DNA of 64,000 nucleotides, from contig QANU01028853.1 of assembly GCA_003254905.1 (NCBI GenBank), positions 124,001-188,000 on the forward strand, written 5' to 3'. Position 1 is the first letter of the stretch; each line of letters opens with the position of its first letter. The stretch is from Nissolia schottii. Its lineage: Eukaryota; Streptophyta; Magnoliopsida; Fabales; Fabaceae. Of this stretch, positions 36,100-47,099 are shown piece after piece. The notes under the pieces were generated by a model. That model made no database searches, was not told the DNA's origin, and saw only the letters and a program-made list of their open reading frames with translations. The position numbers were made by a program, and so were the translations under genes.

Positions 36100-36945
36100 C
36101 TACAAAGCAGCTTCGAACTCAAAGCTAAGAATGTCATGCGTTTCAACCACCTCGCCGGTGGCGGCGGAGAAACCAACCCTCACATATTCGGGCAAAACGG
36201 TCCTCAAATCAACGACGTAGGACACCGTGGCGTTCCTGCCATAAGTCCCAGGGTAACTCATAAACGCACTTAACCTCTTAGACTCAGAGTTATAGCTTAT
36301 GCTAGCATGCGCTATAGCGTTTCCCGGCACAGACTCGCTAGGCCATTCTGCCGATGCAACGGACTGAATGGACCCCACATCGATTCCCATGTGAGGGGAC
36401 TGGAAGCTGGGGTCCCACTCGTTGGCGAAACTGTCGAACTCAACGGCCAGGACCTGGTTCTTGTTGGGGTCAAATGCTGTTTCGGGGTTGAAAAGACCAA
36501 GGTACCCTCCGCTCGAGTTTTTGGGTATGCCTGCGCGGAGTATTGGTTCTAGGAAGAAAGCGAAACCGTCGCCGTGAAGGAATGTGCTGCCCCGGTTCAC
36601 GACGAAGGAGAACCCGGCGACGAAGTCGGCGAGGTTTCCGGTGGTATTGTCCCATAGATGGACCGGTGTTAGGTGCACCGCTCGGCCGACGCTGTTTTGG
36701 ATTGGCTTTCCGAAGTGGCCGGTTTTGGTTAAGCGTAGGATTCCGGCGGATATTGAGGCGTCGCCCAGCAGGAATATGTTTCGGTTGTCTGGGTCGAATG
36801 AAGAGAAGCCGAAGGCAAAGGACTCTGAGTTCGGAAGTGGAGATGCTACAGTCTGTGAGTTGGCATGGTAATGCTGTTGTAGCAAGAGGAAAGAGATGAA
36901 GATTTTGAGGGGGAGGTGAGAGTTTGACTTGGTCACCAAAGCCAT
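36100..36945 (-). CDS. Legume lectin, intronless (lectin 2)
   Basis: A 281-residue single-exon lectin. An N-terminal signal peptide (LKIFISFLLLQQ) ends near residue 30. Asp126 (LHGDG), SSGGYLGLF (145-152) and the metal ligands Glu169, Asp171, Asn175, Asp178 and His185 are all present. N-glycosylation sequons are seen (NTT, NSS, NAT). The C terminus is EFEAAL. The TATA box at 36996-37001 is about 50 bases from the ATG. This gene is an inverted duplicate of the one at 41557-42393: promoter, coding and 3' untranslated sequences correspond, and the 3' part is much more similar than the 5' part. Expected product: a secreted or vacuolar glycan-binding protein; sugar specificity cannot be read here. 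Confidence 0.93.
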   Translation of the reverse strand: MALVTKSNSHLPLKIFISFLLLQQHYHANSQTVASPLPNSESFAFGFSSFDPDNRNIFLLGDASISAGILRLTKTGHFGKPIQNSVGRAVHLTPVHLWDNTTGNLADFVAGFSFVVNRGSTFLHGDGFAFFLEPILRAGIPKNSSGGYLGLFNPETAFDPNKNQVLAVEFDSFANEWDPSFQSPHMGIDVGSIQSVASAEWPSESVPGNAIAHASISYNSESKRLSAFMSYPGTYGRNATVSYVVDLRTVLPEYVRVGFSAATGEVVETHDILSFEFEAAL

Positions 36946-36995
36946 TGTGCGTATGTGACTTGTGATGCATGAAACAATGGGGGGAGAGCAATTGT

Positions 36996-37001
36996 TATAT
37001 A
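36996..37001 (-). promoter_or_regulatory. TATA box of lectin 2
   Basis: CCTATATAAC on the minus strand about 50 bases before the ATG at 36945, matching the position of TATATATAAC before the duplicate gene at 41557. Confidence 0.6.
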
Positions 37002-37029
37002 GGGTTGTCTTGGCCCAGGTGATAAAATA

Positions 37030-38700
37030 AGTTGACGAAGTAAGCTAGGCATGTAAGCCAGGGTGTTTTAGAATGTCTCATTGTTTCCATTTGCCAACTT
37101 ATCCTTATATATGGTGGAGCAACCTAGGGGAAGCTCATCCATGAAATGATCGAAAACTTTGGATTGATCATTTGAAAAGACAGGTGTCTGAAGATAGGGA
37201 TGCAGAAATGCACATGACAGGGTTGATGCAAAAGTTTAAGGATTTCCTTTCAGGGAAAGATAAAAGTGAATGGCTAATATTTCTTTTCACTCCTATCTAA
37301 GCTACAAAGAAATAAGGGATAGTTACTTGTGTAACAAGTCACACGAGTTAATTTAGTTAGTTGAGAATTTAGTTATAGTTAGTTAAGAGTTTGTTAAAGG
37401 CCAAATGTAATTTAATTTAGCCAACATTCCATTTACATTTGATGATACGTATATAAATCATTTCTCCTCCTAATTCAGTGGTTATAAATCAGAGAATACA
37501 TGATGAAGCGAGTTTATCTTGGGGTAATACTCATTTTAGTTCTTAAAATGGTAAGTTTAAGCTAATTTAGTCTTTCAAAACTTGATTTGACTTTTTAGTT
37601 TTAAAAAATTGTAAGTTATAAATCAAATTAATTATTCAATTCATCATTATTACGATTTCGTTATATTTTTGTTAATTTGTTATATTAAATGAAACTGTAA
37701 TAACAATTAAAACTGTAAAAAAAAAAAATTGGTACACATAACATAATGTATATTTAAGTGTGAATCCTAATTTTTACTTTTTGTGAACATATCATAAGTT
37801 TAGTGTGCATTAAATTTTATGAAAGGAAAGACCCATTTACACTTTATTTCTTAGAAATCGAATTGGTTTCGTGAGGTTCCACCTTCTCAAAATGATTTGT
37901 ATTCACCAAAAATAGTATTTAGTTTACTCAAAAGGTGTAAATTTATTTATTTATTTATTTTTCTTTATTCTCTTCTTCTGATTTATGTTTTCGTGAGGGT
38001 TCCAAGGCAGTGGTTGTCCCTCCTCATTGGTGCCATACCACTATTTTTTTTCTTTCCTTGTTTGGGATTTTTATTAAATAAATATCTTAGACTTGTTTCT
38101 TGAAATAACACATCTTGTATTTTTCATCCCCTTTGTTTCTGTTCTCTTTTGTGGATGTTTTCATTCCTCTTTTGTGAGTGTTTCTATTTTTTTGTGATGT
38201 CCCTTTTGTAGGAATTTTACAAATAACAAAGATATATAGATATATTGTGAAAATAGATATTAAAAGATACTAAGACATTGATAGTTTTTTAGTGAAGAAT
38301 ATAATCTCAAATCTCCACTTAGTTCAAAATATAAAAAGTATTTGTGGACTTCCGATATAGTGTGAGAGGAATTATAATATGTGTATACATTTTAAATAGT
38401 CCAAATAGCACTACTCCATATTTATATTTAGTGCATAGTAGTCGTAGTTAGAGCAAGAAACACATGCACCAGTTAATTTAACAATTTTAATTTCCGACAT
38501 CTTTGTCCCAAGTTTCCTTAAGTTGAAGTTGTTGTTGAGTTTTATAGCTCGAAATGCCGTCCTTTCATTGCTCTTTCTCCGTAGGACAATAGGTGATGTC
38601 CAAAACAATCAAGACAAACGTATAACTTGGACTTAATAATTTTCCAAGTACAACTTCCTTGCTCTTTTCGCCCATGCTTTAACCCACAATTAGCTGCCTA
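37030..38700. other. Intergenic region between divergent lectins 2 and 3
   Basis: This is the shared upstream region of two divergently transcribed lectin genes. It is AT-rich, with T-rich blocks near 37940-38200. No coding exon was recognised; the open frame at 37897-38103 is low-complexity hydrophobic and not credible. Confidence 0.4.
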
Positions 38701-38746
38701 GTTCAGCCAGCACATTGATTATTATTTCTAACAATCATGAGAAGCC

Positions 38747-38754
38747 TATATATA
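38747..38754 (+). promoter_or_regulatory. TATA box of lectin 3
   Basis: TATATATA about 90 bases upstream of the chosen start at 38838. An upstream in-frame ATG at 38715 lies before this TATA box and so is unlikely to be in the transcript. Confidence 0.6.
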
Positions 38755-38837
38755 GATATGAACTCTATCATCATCACTTACAACAACATAAAAAAAAACA
38801 AACAACCATTGGAGTTGTCACACATAACAACACAAGC

Positions 38838-39653
38838 ATGGCCAACTCCAACCCAAAACTCCTCCTATCTCTCTTAACGATCTTCATCTTTTCCCTCACG
38901 CTAGCAACCAGCGTCAAATCAGACTCACTGTCATTCAACTACCCTAGTTTCACGCCAGGTGTCAGAAGCATAATCGTGGACGAAGAAGACACCTTCACAA
39001 CGGGCGGGGTGCTGCAGCTCACAAAGAAGGACCAATCCGGAAGGCCAGTCCCGCACCGCTCGGGCGTCGCCGGATTCTTCGGAGTGGTCCACCTCTCCGA
39101 CAAGAGAACCGGCAGGGTCGCCGACTTCGCCACCGAGTTCACCTTCGTCGTGAATTCCAACGGCGCGCGGCCCCACGGCGACGGGTTCACCTTCTTCCTC
39201 GCAGGGATCGGTTTCGACCTCCCGGACAACTCCAGCGGCGGCTTCCTCGGACTCTTCGACGAGCAGACCGCGTTCAACACCTCCGTGAACCAAGTGGTCG
39301 CTGTCGAGTTCGACAGCTTCGCCAACGATTGGGACCCACAGTTCCAGTCGGATCCCCACATAGGGATCAACATAAACACAATTAGGTCGGCGGTGACTGC
39401 GCCGTGGCCGATCGATGCTCAGCCGGTCGGAGCGATCGGGAAGGCGCGCATAACCTATGAGTCTGCCACCAGACAACTGGCTGCGGTTGTGTCTTATCCG
39501 AACAGTCCAGTGAAGGTGGAAGTTAGCGTGTCGGCTGCCATCAATTTTGCGAGTGTTCTGTCGGAATGGGCACTTGTTGGTTTCTCTGCTTCCACCGGAG
39601 AGTTGGTTGAGACTCACGACATTCTTTCATGGTATTTCACTTCCTCCTTGTAG
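38838..39653 (+). CDS. Legume lectin, intronless (lectin 3)
   Basis: A 271-residue lectin starting MANSNPKLL. This start was chosen over the upstream ATG at 38715 because it gives a clean signal peptide ([20 protein letters not shown]) and lies downstream of the TATA box. The mature part begins [10 protein letters not shown]. Asp115 (PHGDG), SSGGFLGLF (132-140) and the metal ligands Glu157, Asp159, Asn163, Asp166 and His174 are intact. The end is SWYFTSSL. Codon use is markedly GC-richer than in its neighbours, with many C/G third positions. It sits between the inverted duplicate pair of lectins 2 and 4 but is clearly diverged from both. Confidence 0.93.
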   Translation: MANSNPKLLLSLLTIFIFSLTLATSVKSDSLSFNYPSFTPGVRSIIVDEEDTFTTGGVLQLTKKDQSGRPVPHRSGVAGFFGVVHLSDKRTGRVADFATEFTFVVNSNGARPHGDGFTFFLAGIGFDLPDNSSGGFLGLFDEQTAFNTSVNQVVAVEFDSFANDWDPQFQSDPHIGININTIRSAVTAPWPIDAQPVGAIGKARITYESATRQLAAVVSYPNSPVKVEVSVSAAINFASVLSEWALVGFSASTGELVETHDILSWYFTSSL

Positions 39654-39659
39654 AGCATG

Positions 39660-41500
39660 CAGCGCTAGCTGCCTGCTCTGGGAGAAGAGAAGTTGGAGCT
39701 CTTTTATGGTTTAACTCATGTTTTATCTTGTTACTGCTGCTGTCTTCGCGTTTCCCTTCATAAGGGCAGGCATTAAGTTATGAATAATATATGGTGCATT
39801 TCTAATTAATAATACCCTGTATCTTTGCCAGAATTGAATGAATTGATTCCTGTTCTACCAATGTACGAAAAACATCCAAATTTAAAAACTTCCTTGCCCA
39901 ATGTAAACAGATTGGTTTGGCTCAAAATTTGGGTGAAAAATAAATTTTAAACAATCTAATTTAATCAGGTTAGTTGATTTGGTAAAAAAATATATATGTC
40001 TTCGATAATTAATTTCTTGTCAAATTTTTAACATAATTTAGTGAAAGAATATGTTTTCACTACTTCTTTCGAAAATTTTCGATTTAAATTTGATCATTTA
40101 TTCTTCTTTTATTGATAGATAAATCCATTGCTGATGATCTCACATTAAACTTTTGACATTTCATTTTTTGTTTTAGTGAGGAATTGTTCCCTCGCAAATC
40201 TCTCACAAACTCTTTAAGTAATTTAGCAAGAGAATGTGTTTCTGCTAACTCCTCTCGTCAAACTCTCAGTCTAAACTAAATCCTTTCCTCCTAGGAGTGA
40301 AAATAAGTGAAACCGCCCGTACTGTCCAAGTGGTTTGCAACGTAAATTGTAAATATCATTCCCCTTTTTAAAAAAACTGCTACTAAATATTTTGCAAAAG
40401 TTTTAAAAATATTCCGAAGTAAACCGATTATCTATCTAAATCGATTGTTGGCTTGACTAGTTCCCTAGTTTTGACCGTAATTTGCAAGGGATTAGTTACA
40501 ACACAATTTCTCACTAATTTGAGGCAATTTAAGAAATTGTTTTCATCATAAAACATCCATGAATCAGTGGCGAGTTTGCAAGGAATTTGCGAGAAATTCG
40601 CAAGGGATTAGCTATAGCATAATTTCTCGCTAATTTATGACAATTTAAGAAATCATTTATATACTAAAACAATTTCATATTAACGATAGAATAATGACCA
40701 AAAATTTTGTCGTTAAAATAAACTAACTACGGGTTAGTGACCAATTTTTTTTCTAAACTAAACAATTAATGACTTGAAAATAACAATGGTAAAAATAGTT
40801 GCTAAACCCTTGCTATTCATTTAGCAAGGTATTAACAACCACTTAGCGAATATTTTGGCCCTCAATAATTCATAAAATTCTTAGTGTTTAGGAGAGGTTA
40901 ATGTGAAAATTCTAAGCATTAGTTAGGTTAATTTAGTCACGGATTATATATTTCTTTTAAGTTAGCATTAATTAAATGATTTTTAAAACACTGTTTTTTT
41001 TAATTAAAACTAACTTATATTACTATACGGATGAAGTATCGAGAATAAAGAAAATAAAGACTCAAACACGGATAGTATAAAAAAAATGTACTAAATTATC
41101 TAGTCCAATGAAAAATTTTGAGTGATATATTGAATGAATCTCAGAATTTTCAATTCTTGCATAAAGACTAAGTTACGAACTCCGGCGAAAAAAGAAAAAG
41201 GAAAGATGTCCTTGCAAGAGAAAACAAGAAAAAGAAACCGGCTTCAAAAAAATGAAAAGGAAGAACTACGCCTTCTCCTTTATCTTCAGATACGTGAACG
41301 TTATCAGAAGATCTATCCAAAGTTTTGTTGACCAACGAACATTTCATGGAAGAACTTCCCCTTGGTTTGTCCACCATAAAAAAATAATTAACTAGAAACT
41401 AATTGGCAAATGGCAACAACGTACATAGTTTCATGCCTAGCTAGCTGGCAAATTTCGGCAAATTTGTTTTTTTCTTAGCTGGCAGCCCAAGATCACATCG
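39660..41500. other. Intergenic region between lectins 3 and 4
   Basis: Holds the 3' untranslated part of lectin 3 (repeated AATAATA-like words near 39785) and the promoter of lectin 4 at its right end. Otherwise AT-rich DNA. A short Lys-rich frame at 41134-41331 shows no known motif. Confidence 0.4.
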
Positions 41501-41506
41501 CTATAC

Positions 41507-41515
41507 TATATATAA
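41507..41515 (+). promoter_or_regulatory. TATA box of lectin 4
   Basis: TATATATAA about 42 bases before the ATG at 41557, in a region homologous to the promoter of lectin 2. Confidence 0.65.
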
Positions 41516-41556
41516 CATTAATCTCCACATTGTTTTATGCGCCACAGAGTCACACC

Positions 41557-42393
41557 ATGGCTTTCAACTCAAAATCTCACCTCCTACTCAAAATCTTCGT
41601 CCCTTTCCTCTTGCTACAACAACGTAGCTATGTCAACTCACTGCCGTTCCAACCACCGGTGCCAAACTTCGAAGCAGTTAGCTTCGGCTTCTCTTCTTTT
41701 GACATACAAAACCCAAACATAATCTTGTTAGCCGATGCCTCAATATCCGGCGGGGTTCTACGCCTCACCAGAACCGACCAACTCGGCAAACCGCCCCAAA
41801 ACAGCGTTGGCCGAGCAGTGTTCCAAACGCCGGTCCACATATGGGACAAAAGCAGCGGAAACCTCGCCGACTTCACCGCCGGATTCTCCTTCGTCGTGAA
41901 CCCCCTTGGCTCAGCGCTTCACGGTGACGGTTTTACTTTCTTCCTTGGACCAACGCGCCTTGACTTACCCAAAAACTCAAGCGGGGGTTACCTTGGTCTT
42001 TTCAGCCCCGAAACCGCATTTGACCCCAACAAGAACCAGATCCTGGCCGTTGAGTTTGACAGTTTCGCAAACGAGTGGGACCCCAGCTTCCGGTCCCCAC
42101 ACGTGGGAATCGATGTGGGGTCCATTCAGTCCGTTGCATCGGCAGCATGGCCTAGCGAGTCTGTGCCGGGAAACGCTGTAGCGCACGCTAGCATAAACTA
42201 TAACTCTGAGTCTAAGAGGTTAAGTGCGTTTATGAGTTACCCTGGGACTTATGGCAAGAACGCCACGGTGTCCTACGTCGTTGACTTGAGGACCGTTTTG
42301 CCCGAATATGTGAGGGTTGGTTTCTCCGCCGCCACCGGCGAGGTGGTTGAAACGCATGACATTCTTAGCTGTGAGTTCGAAGCTGCCTTGTAG
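41557..42393 (+). CDS. Legume lectin, intronless (lectin 4)
   Basis: A 278-residue lectin. I use the ATG at 41557 (MAFNSKSHLL), which aligns with the start of lectin 2, rather than the in-frame ATG at 41530. Signal peptide to about residue 28. Asp124 (LHGDG), SSGGYLGLF (141-149) and the metal ligands Glu166, Asp168, Asn172, Asp175 and His182 are present. In the last 87 codons plus the stop I count 8 base differences from lectin 2 in 264 bases, and the first 60 bases after the stop also match closely, while residues 1-140 are far more diverged. A run of N starts about 95 bases after the stop. Confidence 0.93.
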   Translation: MAFNSKSHLLLKIFVPFLLLQQRSYVNSLPFQPPVPNFEAVSFGFSSFDIQNPNIILLADASISGGVLRLTRTDQLGKPPQNSVGRAVFQTPVHIWDKSSGNLADFTAGFSFVVNPLGSALHGDGFTFFLGPTRLDLPKNSSGGYLGLFSPETAFDPNKNQILAVEFDSFANEWDPSFRSPHVGIDVGSIQSVASAAWPSESVPGNAVAHASINYNSESKRLSAFMSYPGTYGKNATVSYVVDLRTVLPEYVRVGFSAATGEVVETHDILSCEFEAAL

Positions 42394-42487
42394 ATCAAAG
42401 CAGCACTTGGAGCTGGAGGTGCATGCATGATCCATCATCGTTTTCAAATAAGAATGCCATGTGTGATTTTTTGAATTTAGATCCTTT

Positions 42488-42526
42488 NNNNNNNNNNNNN
42501 NNNNNNNNNNNNNNNNNNNNNNNNNN
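42488..42526. other. Assembly gap (run of N)
   Basis: About 39 N followed by a T run, just past the 3' end of lectin 4. The real length may differ. A single N is also present at 14581. Confidence 0.95.
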
Positions 42527-43099
42527 TTTTTTTTTTTTTTTTAACTTTCTGTTGGATCATGATTCCACCACGTGTTGACACTATTCGTTGATTTTAAATC
42601 CCTTGCAACTGCATGCGCATAGGGATCTCAATGCTTCAATTTGTTTTGCTTCATTTCTTGTACCAATTTCTTGACAGTTTTGTTTAGCTTTTCTTCCTTA
42701 TCAATTAATAAAATTAGAGAAAAACTATCAGTTAATTAGACCTACACTCATTGAAAAAATATTTCATTAAAAGAATAAACTTTCAATTTTAATATAATAT
42801 CAAACCCATTAAAAACACTCAAATCTTTTCTATTTATATTCTTTCTCAAAGGCCTTTAAGAAAAATCCATAAAATTATGAAAAATGTTTATACTATGATA
42901 CTAGTTAGCTTTGTGTCAGCAAATAAGTGGATGAGAAACGAGTTATTAGCCCGTTTAAGACGAAATGTTCTTTTGTGCCTAAGGGAGAGAAAAAAAAAAC
43001 TGATTGGTGTATAATGTATATCCTGTGTTGCTGTTAACTGTTAATGCGTGTAATGTTCATTCTCTCTCTCCTCTCCTTTGGCCCACTCTCTCGTGTTCT

Positions 43100-43565
43100 T
43101 ATACTTCGTTTTTCTTTTTCTTTTTCACTACTCTCATTTCATTTTTTTTCTTCATTTTTTATTTTTTGAAAGATGATATAAATTTCAAAAATTTTGTTTT
43201 TGTTTTCATCATATTTTTTATTTTTAACTGTTTAAAAGTGTATGTTTATAAAAAAATATGTAATGTTTGATCAAAAAAAATTTTAGGTGAATATCAAAGT
43301 TTTCTTCTTCTTATGAGCACTAAAATTTTCTTCTTCTTATTCGTTTTCGTTTCTATCATATATTTTGTTTTTAATTGGTCAAAAAATTGTATGTGTGTGG
43401 AAAGTTTATATAGGCGTGTTCAAAAGTTTGTCTATATGAACATCAAATTTTCTTCTTCTTTGTGTTTATTTTTATTTTGGTCTTATTATTTGTTTTTAAC
43501 CGTTGAAAAGTTTATGCTCGTGAATTCAAAAGTTTGTGTATCTGTTTTGAAATGTTTATGTTGAT
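43100..43565 (+). repeat. T-rich diverged tandem repeat
   Basis: Three diverged units of about 120-140 bases each contain TTTTCTTCTTCTT, then TTTTTAACTG-like words, then a GTTTATG-type end. They open Phe-rich frames that I do not regard as coding. Confidence 0.55.
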
Positions 43566-43599
43566 AAAAAGTGAGTTCAAGCTCTTAGAGTGTAAATGA

Positions 43600-45280
43600 A
43601 TAGCAAAAGAAAATATGTGACAATTACTTTTTGTTATTTAATGCAATGTATATTTTTTTGTTTTCATATATAAAAAAGTTTGTGTATACGGTCGCCGTTC
43701 ATCCCCCTCTTTCCATTGTTTTTACTTTCTAAGGAGCAATGAACCTGATCCATGGCGAAAGAGTCCATTTCTTCCAAAAGTACAAAAATCAGACTCATTG
43801 CTCATCAGTTTTATTTTGAGTCCACCCTGCTAATTACCGTTTTAAGGCTTCAACTAATTTGGTCCTGTTGAGGTTGAGACCAAATTGGTTCTAGACTAAA
43901 AGCATGAAGTTCAATAAATATAGGGACTACTCAGCAAATAAACTATTAAAAGCCACAACTCTTCTTCTTCTCTCTCTCTGCTATTGCAGCCCACCCCAGC
44001 ACCATCGCTAGAAGCTTCATATCTATGCAAGACCCCAACACCATCACTATATACTTGATTCGCTAGACATGCCAATTTGTTCAGGCTGTTGCCAAGCTTC
44101 TTGATCTCAATTCATAAAGACATAAACGATTTTCCTCAAAATCTCAAGTCAATTAAGAGCTTTTATTGAGACTTAAGTTGTTGAGTATATATACAATAGA
44201 TGTGTCAAAATAACACAACTCATTCAAAAATGAACACGCCATAATAAATTAAAAATCGCCTTAAGAACAGGATATGACCATAGCAATGGAGAACTATCAA
44301 CTTGTGATGATTAAATTAACTAAGCAGTGACTGGAATGCAAATAAAATGAACAGGAAATTGACATGAACAACAAACGAAAAACAAATTGAAACAAATTAA
44401 AAGACTGGAACGTAAAAGCTAGGGGAATATTTCGGTTTCCTTTTTCGTCCCTTGATTAATGTCAAAGCGATTACCAGAATTCAGTGGGGGTGTTTCTAGT
44501 ATATATTCCGACCATCTAGTCCAACTCCCTCTACTCAAGTGTAAGAATTAGTGAGGTGAGGCCTTCACGCTTCTACATTTTAAATGAAATACATACAGTT
44601 ACAACTTTATATAAGTGCATGCATGTCATAACATTCGTTTTATTACAGCATAAGAACTAGCCACATATTCATTTATTCATTATACACAAGCCCAAGGCAC
44701 ACACACTTATCACATGCAACGGAAATATTCTTACATCCACCTCGAGTGCACAAGGATTTTTGTTGCTCCAGAGATATCCACTACTATGCTCCACGAAGGA
44801 AAAAAAATTCTTCCTCCACAGTATGGAAAGCACTCGGTACAGCAAGCATAAAATATTGCTACTGTTATAAATATTAATTCATCGGCTACAGTTTGATTGT
44901 AACGGATATATTGATTTATAATTTAAGTAAGTGATTCAGTATTTAGGCTAGTTTAATTGTTTGTTGCCTATATATATAGACATAAGTTTATTGTAATACA
45001 CAACACTCAAACTCAAACATTCTGTAATAGAAGTGACCTCTCTCCAGTTATTATTGTTGTCTCTCTCTCTGTGTAGTATTGTTCCCATAATTTTAAATTG
45101 TGACAACTGTATTATTATTGATGGGTTGTGTTATATGTACTCATTAGGTGTGATATAGCGCCTGACTCACATTTATTTCTTATTGAATGAATTTCAATAA
45201 GCCCCGTACGTCATTCAATAATAAGGTGTGAGCCGACACACTATTCCAAACAAACTGAATACAAATAACATTCCTGCGCT
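43600..45280. other. Intergenic region between lectins 4 and 5
   Basis: No coding exon recognised. The part at 44880-45110 (TATATATATAGACATAAG followed by a CT-rich end) resembles a solo LTR in style, but I could not delimit it. A small inverted pair TTATTGAATGA...TCATTCAATAA lies at 45179-45222. Confidence 0.4.
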
Positions 45281-45283
45281 GCT

Positions 45284-47028
45284 CTACAATGACGAAACGA
45301 AAGACCAGGAAAGAATATCATGAGTCTCAACCACATCCCCGGAGGAAGCAGAGAAACCAATCATAACCTCTTCCGGCAGAACCTTCCTCAAATCAATAAC
45401 ATGCGTCATAATTGAATCCGCATTCGTGTGTTTATCCGAAGGGTAACTTACAGAGACATGGAATTGTGGGATTTTAGAGTCATAGCTTATGCGCGCCGTC
45501 GCTACCATCCCTTCCGGTACGAAGGTGAATTCCCAATTCGAGAGTTCTACCGACCTAATAGAGTTGACGTTGAGTCCCATGTGAGGGAGCTGGGTTTTTG
45601 GACGGGGATCCCATTCATTCGTGAAGCTGTCGAACTCAACGAACACGATGTGGTTTTTGGAATTGGAAGGGTTGAATGCAGTGTCATTCGTGAAGAGTCC
45701 AAGAAATCCACCACCTGCAGCATGCTCACAAATAGATTATGTTAAAGAAAATGACAAGCTATAGTATCACGTTCACAATTTTAGGAAAACTACATTTATA
45801 AGGATCCCACCTTGGCAAACCACCACACATTTAGGAGTGTATAGTTGCTTGTTGGGATTGTCACCCTAATATTACTCTAAGAAAATACTCCCTTCTCTAT
45901 TCATAAATAAGAGTCATTTTTTGGATACTTGTGTAATATTAATGATTTTTTAATGAGTGTGAAAAAATTTTTAAAAGACACTTATTCACAAATAAGAGTC
46001 ATTTTAACAAACAAAAAAATTATCCGCAAATATTTATCATTTTAGAATTTCAATGTAATATTAATTATTTGTTCTCATGTTTTATCTTTATTTAATAGAG
46101 AGAGAATTTTATAAGGAGAATTCAAGAAAATCGAAAAGGATAAATTTGTCAAGTCAATGAATTTTTTTTGGATAATTATATAATATTAATGATTTCATAA
46201 TAAGTGTGAAAAAATCTTATAAAAATATCTTATTTATGGACAAATAAAATAATAATATCTTAAAAATTCACGTATACTAGCAGAGAATCAAGTATTAGCT
46301 AGGCCACCATATCAAGAATTCTACATTTATATACATGAAATTCCAACTTGATTTATATAGTTCTTCAATGTTGATCAAAAAATAAAAATCAATATCCAAA
46401 TAATATTTTCTTTTGATTATAAGTTGTTGCACTAAAAAAGGTTAAACATTGAATACCTCTTCTCTACTTTTCTTTTCTTTTCTTTTTTTTTCTCTCTCCC
46501 TTGAGTGTGTAGAAAAGTGGATGTAAAAAAAGTCATTTTCCAAGTTGTTAGTAATCTCAAAATAAGTTGATTCAAGAAACACTAACTTGATTGGGTGACG
46601 GGAGGAAAATGAAACTCAGGTGAAGCAATGAAGAAGGTCAAGCCATCGGCATGGTGGTCGAAGAGGGTCGACCGGGGGTCGATGTCGAGCGCTTTCGTTA
46701 CAAATCTGAACTCGGCGGTGAAGTCCGCGAGTCGCCCACTGCCTCGGTCGTAGAGGCGAACGGGTTCGGCGTACCGGCAACGGCCAACGGTGTTTGGGGC
46801 TGGACGGCCGTTAGGGTCTTTCTTGGTAAGCTGTAACACCCCATTTGATATGGTAGCGTCACCTGTTAGAGATAAAATGTTAGCGTCTTCTCCCTTGAAA
46901 GTTGGGAAACTGAGGGAGAACTCTGATTTGGCCTTGTTGATCAGCAACAAGAAAGACACGAGGAATATCACCGGCAATAATAAAAGTAGGGTACTTTGAA
47001 TTGCATGGGATTTGGGGATCATAGCCAT
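45284..47028 (-). CDS. Legume lectin with one intron (lectin 5)
   Basis: Two exons, 47028-46587 and 45714-45284, join across a GT-AG intron of 872 bases to 290 residues. The join completes a serine codon (A|GT) inside SSGGFLGLF, the conserved loop, which strongly supports the intron. A signal peptide covers residues 1 to about 35 (STLLLLLPVIFLVSFLLLI). Asp128 lies in HHADGLTFF instead of the usual HGDG. The metal ligands Glu174, Asp176, Asn180, Asp183 and His192 are present, and the C terminus is SWSFVSSL. Most legume lectin genes lack introns, so this one is unusual. The pseudogene at 50.8-52.2 kb is its closest relative here. Confidence 0.88.
45915..46255 (-). repeat. Direct repeat pair in the lectin 5 intron
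   Basis: An 80-90-base segment at about 45915-46003 (TTTTTTGGATACTTGTGTAA, then TATTAATGATTTTTTAAT, then GTGTGAAAAAAT) recurs in the same direction at about 46161-46250 with moderate divergence. The words ATAAATAAGAGTC and CTTATTTATGGACAAATAA at the outer edges suggest remnants of a mariner/Stowaway-like element. Confidence 0.6.
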
Positions 47029-47073
47029 GGGTACGAATTAATGATACACGGAGCTATAGAGACATGCATATGT

Positions 47074-47083
47074 TATATATATA
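47074..47083 (-). promoter_or_regulatory. TATA box of lectin 5
   Basis: TATATATATA about 50 bases upstream of the ATG at 47028. Confidence 0.6.
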
Positions 47084-47099
47084 CTTAGGGAAAATTATT

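Noticed and set aside
36470..36991. Arg/Pro-rich frames overlapping lectin 2 on both strands
   Set aside because: They are alternative frames of the real lectin exon; the lectin frame has all conserved residues and a signal peptide.
38715..38837. N-terminal extension of lectin 3 from an upstream ATG
   Set aside because: It would put the start before the TATA box and hide the signal peptide, so the ATG at 38838 is preferred.
38931..39617. Long minus-strand open frame (228 codons) opposite lectin 3
   Set aside because: It is the antisense shadow of a GC-rich lectin coding region and has no family motif.
41530..41556. Nine-residue extension of lectin 4
   Set aside because: The ATG at 41557 aligns with the start of its duplicate and leads directly into the signal peptide.
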